Assembly (NCBI GenBank): GCA_945952445.1
Contig: CAMFIG010000014.1
Span: 1 to 46,221 of the forward strand
Origin: an uncultured Chlamydiae bacterium
Lineage (GTDB): Bacteria; Chlamydiota; Chlamydiia; Chlamydiales; Rhabdochlamydiaceae
Direction of reading: 5' to 3'
DNA length: 46,221 bases
The translations under genes were made by a program, and so were the position numbers. Shown one piece after another: positions 41,101-46,221 of the stretch. Numbering within the stretch: position 1 is the first letter of the stretch; every line of letters begins with the position of its first letter. Under the pieces are notes generated by a model. It saw only the letters and a list, made by a program, of their open reading frames with translations, had not been told where the DNA came from and ran no database searches.

Positions 41101-43537
41101 CGCCCTCGGCCACATCGTATCTTTAGAAAAGAAAGACCGCTCAAACCAAACGATCTCCTTGCAAACTTGGAGCTACGACAGATCGGGAAATAAAGTAAAA
41201 CAACTCACAACCATCTATGAAGAGACCACTCCTACCAAAACGCATCTGATCGAATGGGAATACGACATGAGTAACCGCCTGATCCGAGAAACGGAACAAG
41301 GCAAAAAAAGCACGACATTCTCCTATGATAAAATCCAAAGACTCTTTCATAAGACCCTCCCCAATGGTATCACCCTCTCTACACAATGTGACGGTCTCGA
41401 TCGGCTTATCGCAGAGTGGAGCTCTGATGGTACAATCCACTATCTCTATGAATATCAAGGGCCCGACCCCATTCGGGTCCAGGATCTCATTCACGGTTCT
41501 TATTTAGAGAGAAGTTACAACCTCTTTGGAGAGCTCACTGCAGAAACAACTCCCACTCACCATCGTTATACATGGGGCTATGACAATAGAGGCAGATGCT
41601 CTCTCTTCACCCTTCCCGACCTCTCTTCTATTGCATACCAATACTCCGACCTGCACCTAACCCACATCCAGAGAAAAAATGCAGAAGGCCAACTCCTATA
41701 TGAACACATCTATGAAGCCTTCGACTCCAACGGCCATGTAAGTTCCGAGTTGCAGCCGTTTAACCTCGGTCATATTCTCACTAAAAGAGATCTCATGGAA
41801 AGGCCAACCCAAGCCACATCCTCTTTCCATACAGCAACGCTCTCTTACGGCACCGCCAGCCTTGTCCTAGAATCTGCCCACACCTTTACAGATAAAAAGA
41901 CGTATGAATACGACCCTCTAAGACAACTGCAAAAAGAAAACTCAACCTCATACCACTTCAACTCCCTTGGCAACTCCTCTCTTTTTACAGTCAATGACTT
42001 TAACCAGGTGGTTTCCACCCCCGATTCACAATGGATCTATGACCTAAGAGGCTATCCCACCAAGAAAGAAGAACCCTTAAGCTCCACAGAATATACATTC
42101 GATGCTCTTGGCAGACTCACTGACCTGAAAGTTTCTTCCAAAGAGCAGATCCATTTTACCTATGATGCTTTTTCCCGCCTGCTTTCCAAAGAAACCTCAC
42201 TTGGTAGAGAAGACTACATCTATGATAATGACTACGAAATAGGAACATGCACGCCTCAAGGAGAAATCCTCACTCTCAAAGTACTTGGCCTTGCAATCCA
42301 AGGAGACCTCGGGGCCGCGATCTCCATCGAACTCAACTACCAAAATTACATTCCCCTCCACGACCTACAAGGCCACATCATTGCCCTCCTCTCTTCTCAA
42401 GGGGAGGTCATCGAAAGCTACTCTTTCGATGCCTTTGGACAAGAGACCTCAGACAGCACCTTCCTCAACCCTTGGCGCTTTTGCTCTAAAAGACAAGAAC
42501 AAGGCCTGATTTTCTTCGGACTTCGCTTCTATGATCCTTCGTTAAAAAGATGGCTCAGTCCCGATCCCGAAGGCTTTGCTGAGAGCCCAAATCTCTACCT
42601 CTATCTGCTGAATTCCCCTACAAACCGCCTCGATCTCTTCGGCTTGCATTCCGAACTTCTCTCCGATCGGGTCCATCTTGATATCCCAATGGCTGACGTA
42701 GCTCGCTTTGCATGCTCAAAACCCAAAATCAAAATCTACAGAGGAAGCATCGACGGGACACCGGTTGATTGGGTTTTTCACTGCGGATATTTACATCGAT
42801 GCCAGTTTACACCGGAAGAAGAAGCTGCCGGAAAATTCAATATCTTCGATCACTTTCATGAGCTGGTCCCGAATACAGGATCGGAAATACATCTTGTTTC
42901 ATTCCAAAACGGGATCCAGACAGAATTGAAGGGAAAAGGAAGTTTTTACAAGATGTGCAAAGCGATCACAAAACTTCTTCCGGAGCATACCCTCTTTATA
43001 GGCCTTCATAATCCACCCGGGAAGAGTTTTAAGGAAGACTTCCTACGGCTCAACCAAGAATTAGACGGAAAAGAAACTCGTATCGTCTCATTAAGCCGGC
43101 AGTTTTTTGCAGCTGCAAGCACTCTATTATACAATGTCAATCCGAAAGCGCTTTGGCTGCACCTTGCCCATAGCGAAGGGAGCGTCATATTCCAAAGATC
43201 GATAGAAGGGATGACAGAAGAACAACGAGAAACCATCCAAAAAAATATATATTGCCTTACCTTTGGGCCTGTGCACCCTATTTCTGATTTAGATACTTAT
43301 GATGCAAAAAACATCTATGCTGAAGAAGATTGGATCGCTCAAGGCTATGCGCGAAAATCCTATAAAAACGGCGACGAATATGACATCCGAATCCGCAAAT
43401 CAACCACACCACTAAAAGACTGGTCTATGTACTTAGCCGATCATGCGTTTTTAGGAAAATCGTATCAGGATTCTCTTAAAGAAAAGATAAGTTTTCTTAG
43501 AAAAAGAAAGGAGTTTTATGATGGCCAGAAGCGTTAA
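38153..43537 (+). CDS. secreted RHS/YD-repeat protein with lipase-like C-terminal domain
   Basis: The 1794 residues start with a Sec signal (LFIYVFFLIPQLLFSAD). An RHS N-terminal region (VNVITGDLQLSFEDANISSP) precedes a shell of at least a dozen YD repeats (TYSYDALGYLHEI, YTYDSRGNLASTTDPRG, YTFDALGRLTDLK). The RHS core (about 1440-1500) has RFYDPSLKRWLSPDPEGF and then the conserved NLYLYLLNSP...DLFGL. Beyond DLFGL, about 295 residues form a distinct tip. It contains a lipase-like nucleophile elbow, LAHSEGS with S1674, then D1726 (AEEDW) and H1764 (ADHAFLGKSY), a plausible Ser-Asp-His triad. RHS proteins encapsulate and release a variable C-terminal toxin. The stop overlaps the next gene by 20 bp. 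A phospholipase or esterase toxin is inference. Confidence 0.85.
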   Translation: MKLFIYVFFLIPQLLFSADSRSSLEEENPSVFHHVNVITGDLQLSFEDANISSPHPCSIRRSYTSSGALEKDKRGSDLLLKDIQKGFRIQGGWSLFSHSSLLIQPSARKEECKAYVSDKAGNTVTFVYSHRVNKEKICLKPQKSSAKSYDKLGSRFDVGQQELHLNIYKGEAKLYLPDGARWSYVGKTMKLDRLPSLAYYRLETEKLPSGYQIQYTYDKENRLIRIDSKSPSDKWSFAALEIELEKTKSPYRFHIRSSDDRTFHYRFLRHKERDYLCEVQRDGRTETIEYAESRSGLGARASIFSVNGHKQLQIHYYKPETEKEEKYWKENPDKTPSHIDKVRMIEGPYGMNGEMIPIGYFCYAPGYTDVRDAQHILTRYHHTDNHLTWIEYFDAQDRLSSQTKFFWEDGKLIAKAELTPEGKALFSKTFYYDNFGNVIEEVLWGNLSGEREEPFAIEANGTLPSAETFRRKYQYTADKQLLLLEEEEGGFTYRYQYAPDTDLLTAKFTCHQGEILVREFYFYNDERLVVAEVVDDGNSTNPHDWSRMTERKTIRYELDICTGLPIAQNEYYLDLSSGLEILLKRTLFGYSSQRRIIEEVVFDGTKTHRYTLRTEYDSEGRVLSKTNPLGEKSTYSYDALGYLHEIQEAGALKKILHHDTVGRLTSSEEIDTSGNTKVSYFTYDTKGRLLSEINPEGHQTSHTFDAFGQCTKTRYAPVKDSSSTLYTPEITYTYDSRGNLASTTDPRGITTKTWYTFFNKPYRILEDGLETFHRYTPSGLLIQTTHPDGTEEHYSYDPFHRMTSKKVFSVDHKLLAEESWVYNAFHLLSHIDSRGLETKYTYDGAGRLILESALDREKRYHYDELGFLERTEVGGLIAVEIHDVAGRVIEQWTEDLQGNTENKMRFVYDENHKKTQVFRQTSVGEVTDFITYDSSGRITSHIDPLQEKTQYIYLDNLMGESGEKLQQKITIDPLGVSTLETFDALGHIVSLEKKDRSNQTISLQTWSYDRSGNKVKQLTTIYEETTPTKTHLIEWEYDMSNRLIRETEQGKKSTTFSYDKIQRLFHKTLPNGITLSTQCDGLDRLIAEWSSDGTIHYLYEYQGPDPIRVQDLIHGSYLERSYNLFGELTAETTPTHHRYTWGYDNRGRCSLFTLPDLSSIAYQYSDLHLTHIQRKNAEGQLLYEHIYEAFDSNGHVSSELQPFNLGHILTKRDLMERPTQATSSFHTATLSYGTASLVLESAHTFTDKKTYEYDPLRQLQKENSTSYHFNSLGNSSLFTVNDFNQVVSTPDSQWIYDLRGYPTKKEEPLSSTEYTFDALGRLTDLKVSSKEQIHFTYDAFSRLLSKETSLGREDYIYDNDYEIGTCTPQGEILTLKVLGLAIQGDLGAAISIELNYQNYIPLHDLQGHIIALLSSQGEVIESYSFDAFGQETSDSTFLNPWRFCSKRQEQGLIFFGLRFYDPSLKRWLSPDPEGFAESPNLYLYLLNSPTNRLDLFGLHSELLSDRVHLDIPMADVARFACSKPKIKIYRGSIDGTPVDWVFHCGYLHRCQFTPEEEAAGKFNIFDHFHELVPNTGSEIHLVSFQNGIQTELKGKGSFYKMCKAITKLLPEHTLFIGLHNPPGKSFKEDFLRLNQELDGKETRIVSLSRQFFAAASTLLYNVNPKALWLHLAHSEGSVIFQRSIEGMTEEQRETIQKNIYCLTFGPVHPISDLDTYDAKNIYAEEDWIAQGYARKSYKNGDEYDIRIRKSTTPLKDWSMYLADHAFLGKSYQDSLKEKISFLRKRKEFYDGQKR

Positions 43538-44609
43538 AGCATGCATCCTATGTTGTCTTACTTTCTTCTCTGTATGGGCATCCGAGCCTAAAGAAGAAAA
43601 GAAAGAAGACCCCTATGCTCTCCGCAAAGAATGCTATCCTTACCTCCAAAGGATTAGAACGAAATTTAAGGCTGAGATGAAAAAAAAATATGATTTGATC
43701 TGCCATGGAGGTGGCGGCCAAGCACATGAGAGACTCGAATCTATCGCGATCTATTTTGCTGCACTGCGCAGAGCTTCTGTAGAAGAGGCAAGAGAGCTCA
43801 TCGTCAAAGCAACAGATCGCCTTTTAGAGCTCATCAATGGAAATGAACACTTAAGACCTTATCTCCATACCTACCCCTTCACCCCGGATGATCTTGACAT
43901 TTCTATAAATTTCTTTTTAGAACCAGACCATTTTTATACAGATGGGAGCGTAACTGGAGTATTACAATATGATAATACACTTATATATAATGCGCACTCA
44001 CCTATCGAGACGCCAGAAAAAATTCCAAGCTATGAAATCTTACGAGAAAATTATGACGTAGCTAAAAAGACTATTGCAGAGCACCCTCTTCCCTATGATC
44101 TAAAAATCCATCAACCAACACCCTACGAAGCGGAAATGGATCTCTTCCAAATTGCATTTGCTGACAAAATGCTGAAAAAGTGGCGCCTCTACTCAAAAAA
44201 TTCTGGAGGCAGTTTAGCTAAAGGCATCGATCGGGTAGGGTTCCACTTTATTTTGTTAGGTCACCAAACTGAAGAGGAAGCAAGAGAGCTGCTCGTTAAG
44301 GTCTCGGAAGAACTGGTTCAAGATCTGAATGCCAATGCCAAATTGAAGCCCTATTTTGTCCACTCTCCCATCACATATGAAGACATCGATATGCAGATTA
44401 GCTTTTGGAAATCGACTCGCCTCTATTATCAAGACCAAAGCGTTGCAACAATATGCAAGCAAGGTAACAAGGTTTTCTATTTTAAGGTTCCTTTGAACCA
44501 CGATCCCGAAGATGAAACCTCAGAAGATGATGTCAGCGACTTACCAGCTCTTGAAGAATCCTACGAAGAAGCAGTCAAGCTTACCTCTCAAAACCGAGTC
44601 TCTTTATGA
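43518..44609 (+). CDS. signal-peptide two-repeat protein, copy 1 (candidate immunity)
   Basis: The 363 residues start at ATG 43518 (AAAGGAG just upstream), inside the end of the RHS gene. An N-terminal signal peptide (KACILCCLTFFSVWAS) is followed by two related units of about 110 residues (about 35-140 and 210-315). Each unit ends in a version of EEARELIVKATDRLLELIN...LRPYL...PFTPDDLDI. The second reads EEARELLVKVSEELVQDLNA...LKPYF...PITYEDIDM. No family is recognised. Overlap with the RHS toxin end, export and tandem duplication make an immunity role likely, though untested. ATGA overlap with copy 2. Confidence 0.75.
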   Translation: MMARSVKACILCCLTFFSVWASEPKEEKKEDPYALRKECYPYLQRIRTKFKAEMKKKYDLICHGGGGQAHERLESIAIYFAALRRASVEEARELIVKATDRLLELINGNEHLRPYLHTYPFTPDDLDISINFFLEPDHFYTDGSVTGVLQYDNTLIYNAHSPIETPEKIPSYEILRENYDVAKKTIAEHPLPYDLKIHQPTPYEAEMDLFQIAFADKMLKKWRLYSKNSGGSLAKGIDRVGFHFILLGHQTEEEARELLVKVSEELVQDLNANAKLKPYFVHSPITYEDIDMQISFWKSTRLYYQDQSVATICKQGNKVFYFKVPLNHDPEDETSEDDVSDLPALEESYEEAVKLTSQNRVSL

Positions 44610-45700
44610 TTGTTACCTCTTGGAAGAACCACTTAAAACATTTTTTGTTGTTTCTCCTAATCGCTACCTTGCATGCAGAAGAACAAGAAAAGGAAGAGGA
44701 CCCCTATGCTCTCCGCAAAGAATGCTATCCCTACCTCCAAAGGATTAGAACGAAATTTAAGGCTGAGATGGAAAAAAAATATGACTTACCATGCCGAGGA
44801 GAAGGAGGCCAAGCGAATGAAAGACTCCACCTCATTCATTTTGACTTTGCAGGACTACGCAGAGCTTCTGTAGAAGAGGCAAGAGAACTCATCGTAAAGG
44901 CAACGGACCGTCTTTTAGAGCTCATCAATGAAAATGAACACTTAAGACCTTATCTTTATGTCCACCCATTCACCCCCTATGATCTAGACATCACCATTAC
45001 ATTTTTTTCAGATCCCGACAATTTTTATAGAGATGGGACTGTAACTGAAGTATCACAATATAACCGCAAAATTATATATAATGCATATCCACCGACCAAG
45101 ATTCCCGGTGACAGTTTAAACTACGAGATCTTAGAAGAAAATTATGACGTAGCTCAAAAGACTATTACAGAGCATCCTCTACCCTATGATCTAAAAATCC
45201 ATCAACCAACACCCTATGAAGCGGAAATGGATCTCTTCCAACTTGCTTTTGCTGACAAAATGCTGAAAAAGTGGCGCCTTTACTCAGAAAATTCCGGGGG
45301 CAGTTTAGCTAAAGGCATCGATCGGGTAGGGTTCCACTTTATTTTGTTAGGTCACCAAACTGAAGAGGAAGCAAGAGAGCTGCTCGTTAAGGTCTCGGAA
45401 GAACTGGTTCAAGATCTGAATGCCAATGCCAAATTGAAGCCCTATTTTGTCCACTCTCCCATCACATATGAAGACATCGATATGCAGATTAGCTTTTGGA
45501 AATCAACGGAGCTTTATTACCAAGACCAAAGCGTCGCAGAAATATGCCAACAAGGTAACAAGATCCTCTACTTCAAAATCCCCTTAAACCATGACCCAAA
45601 AAGAGATCCTTCGAAAAATACTATTAGCAAATTACCAGCTCTTGAAGAATCCTACGAAGAAGCAGTCAAGCTTATCTCTCAAAACCGAGTCTTTTTATGA
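44606..45700 (+). CDS. signal-peptide two-repeat protein, copy 2 (candidate immunity)
   Basis: The 364 residues begin with a signal peptide (FLLFLLIATLHAEE) different from that of copy 1. The organisation is the same, with two internal units. In the second unit a stretch of over 200 bp (about 45300-45500) appears identical to copy 1 (44210-44410). Elsewhere the copies differ in many codons (for example HYDL-region CRGEGGQANE versus CHGGGGQAHE). Start and stop both form ATGA overlaps, so three copies are read as one coupled operon behind the RHS gene. Confidence 0.75.
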   Translation: MIVTSWKNHLKHFLLFLLIATLHAEEQEKEEDPYALRKECYPYLQRIRTKFKAEMEKKYDLPCRGEGGQANERLHLIHFDFAGLRRASVEEARELIVKATDRLLELINENEHLRPYLYVHPFTPYDLDITITFFSDPDNFYRDGTVTEVSQYNRKIIYNAYPPTKIPGDSLNYEILEENYDVAQKTITEHPLPYDLKIHQPTPYEAEMDLFQLAFADKMLKKWRLYSENSGGSLAKGIDRVGFHFILLGHQTEEEARELLVKVSEELVQDLNANAKLKPYFVHSPITYEDIDMQISFWKSTELYYQDQSVAEICQQGNKILYFKIPLNHDPKRDPSKNTISKLPALEESYEEAVKLISQNRVFL

Positions 45701-46143
45701 TTGTTACCTCTTGGAAGAACCACTTAAAATACCTTCTGTTATTTCTCTTAATCGCTACCTTGCATGCAGAAGAACAAGAGGAGGAAAAAGAAGACCCCTA
45801 TGCACTCCGCAAAGAATGCTATCCTTACCTCCAAAGGATTAGAACGAAATTTAAGGCTGAGATGAAAAAAAAATATGATTTGATCTGCCATGGAGGTGGC
45901 GGCCAAGCACATGAGAGACTCGAATCTATCGCGATCTATTTTGCTGCACTGCGCAGAGCTTCTGTAGAAGAGGCAAGAGAGCTCATCGTCAAAGCAACAG
46001 ATCGCCTTTTAGAGCTCATCAATGGAAATGAGCGCTTAAGACCTTATCTCCATACCTACCCCTTCACCCCGGATGATCTTGACATCTCTATAAATTTCTT
46101 TTTAGAACCAGACCTTTTTTATACAGATGGGAGCGTAACTTGA
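45697..46143 (+). pseudogene. signal-peptide two-repeat protein, copy 3, truncated
   Basis: The 148 residues comprise a signal peptide nearly the same as copy 2 (LLLFLLIATLHAEEQ) joined to a first unit nearly identical at DNA level to copy 1 (45790-46140 versus 43605-43960, only a handful of differences). The similarity stops at GGGAGCGTAACT. Copy 1 continues, but here TGA follows and the sequence becomes unrelated and AT-rich. The second unit is missing. It may be a degenerate copy or a functional single-unit variant. Confidence 0.7.
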
Positions 46144-46221
46144 CAAAGTCACATTAACCAAAAGATTTTTTTTACTAAAATGACAATAATTTATTTACAT
46201 TTTTCCTTCATTTTAAAATAA
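46144..46221 (+). other. AT-rich tail after the truncated copy
   Basis: This is noncoding sequence to the window edge. Nothing recognisable is seen. Confidence 0.4.

Noticed and set aside
42247-42509. Histidine/proline-rich frames inside the RHS gene
   Set aside because: They are alternate-frame readings of the RHS core region without start signals.
1-46221. tRNA, rRNA and CRISPR arrays
   Set aside because: I looked for cloverleaf ends, rRNA core motifs and regularly spaced short repeats and saw none. A covariance-model search would be needed to exclude small RNAs.

Overview
This window most likely comes from an environmental member of the phylum Chlamydiae (Waddlia-, Simkania- or Parachlamydia-like), not a classical Chlamydia species. 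The strongest evidence is the block at 28.7-34.4 kb, which reads tolQ-tolR-TolA/TonB-like-tolB-pal-LysM lipoprotein. From memory this matches the order around CT596-CT601 of C. trachomatis, but here it is followed by murI, which pathogenic Chlamydia lack. Other signs are many signal-peptide or lipobox proteins of unknown function, OppA-type binding proteins, and moderate-to-low GC. The species call is inference.

Layout. (1) 1-5.7 kb is a degenerate mobile islet between two copies of a 91-92 bp direct repeat (81-172 and 5640-5730). The left copy is the 3' end of a reading frame that enters the window at its left edge. The islet holds a hicAB module with a frameshifted toxin, an IS21 istA fused to a phage-terminase tail, a complete AbiEi/AbiEii module sitting where the N-terminal half of istB should be, the istB remnant, and small ORF fragments. 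(2) 5.7-14.7 kb is chromosomal backbone: a coiled-coil protein, an 871-residue secreted MORN/YwqK-type repeat protein, and a four-gene convergent operon (TPR protein, vWA protein, rsmD, coaD) in which every junction is a 4-bp ATGA overlap. (3) 14.9-26.8 kb holds a DMT-type transporter, a small protein with two tandem SH2-like repeats, a 1170-residue fusion of an unknown domain to an OppA-like domain with no signal peptide, a divergently transcribed OppA lipoprotein, a transposase remnant, a membrane TPR protein, an SDR epimerase, a glycine-zipper lipoprotein, and an MFS transporter coupled to an OmpR-type response regulator. (4) 26.9-28.6 kb is a hipBA-type toxin-antitoxin module with a recognisable operator. 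(5) 28.7-34.4 kb is the Tol-Pal envelope operon ending in murI. (6) 34.5-38 kb holds two tandem coiled-coil paralogues and a small hypothetical gene. (7) 38.1-46.1 kb is a secreted 1794-residue RHS/YD-repeat protein with a lipase-like C-terminal tip. It is followed, in overlapping frames, by two full and one truncated copy of a signal-peptide protein family that is the obvious candidate for the immunity array.

How the genes fit together. The Tol-Pal genes and murI serve envelope integrity and D-glutamate supply. The TPR/vWA pair looks like an envelope-associated assembly linked to two housekeeping genes. Three toxin-antitoxin modules (HicAB, AbiE, HipBA), the IS21 debris and the RHS/immunity block are the accessory fraction. 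The two least expected items are the tandem SH2-like protein (15833-16462) and the RHS lipase with its recombining putative immunity array (38153-46143).
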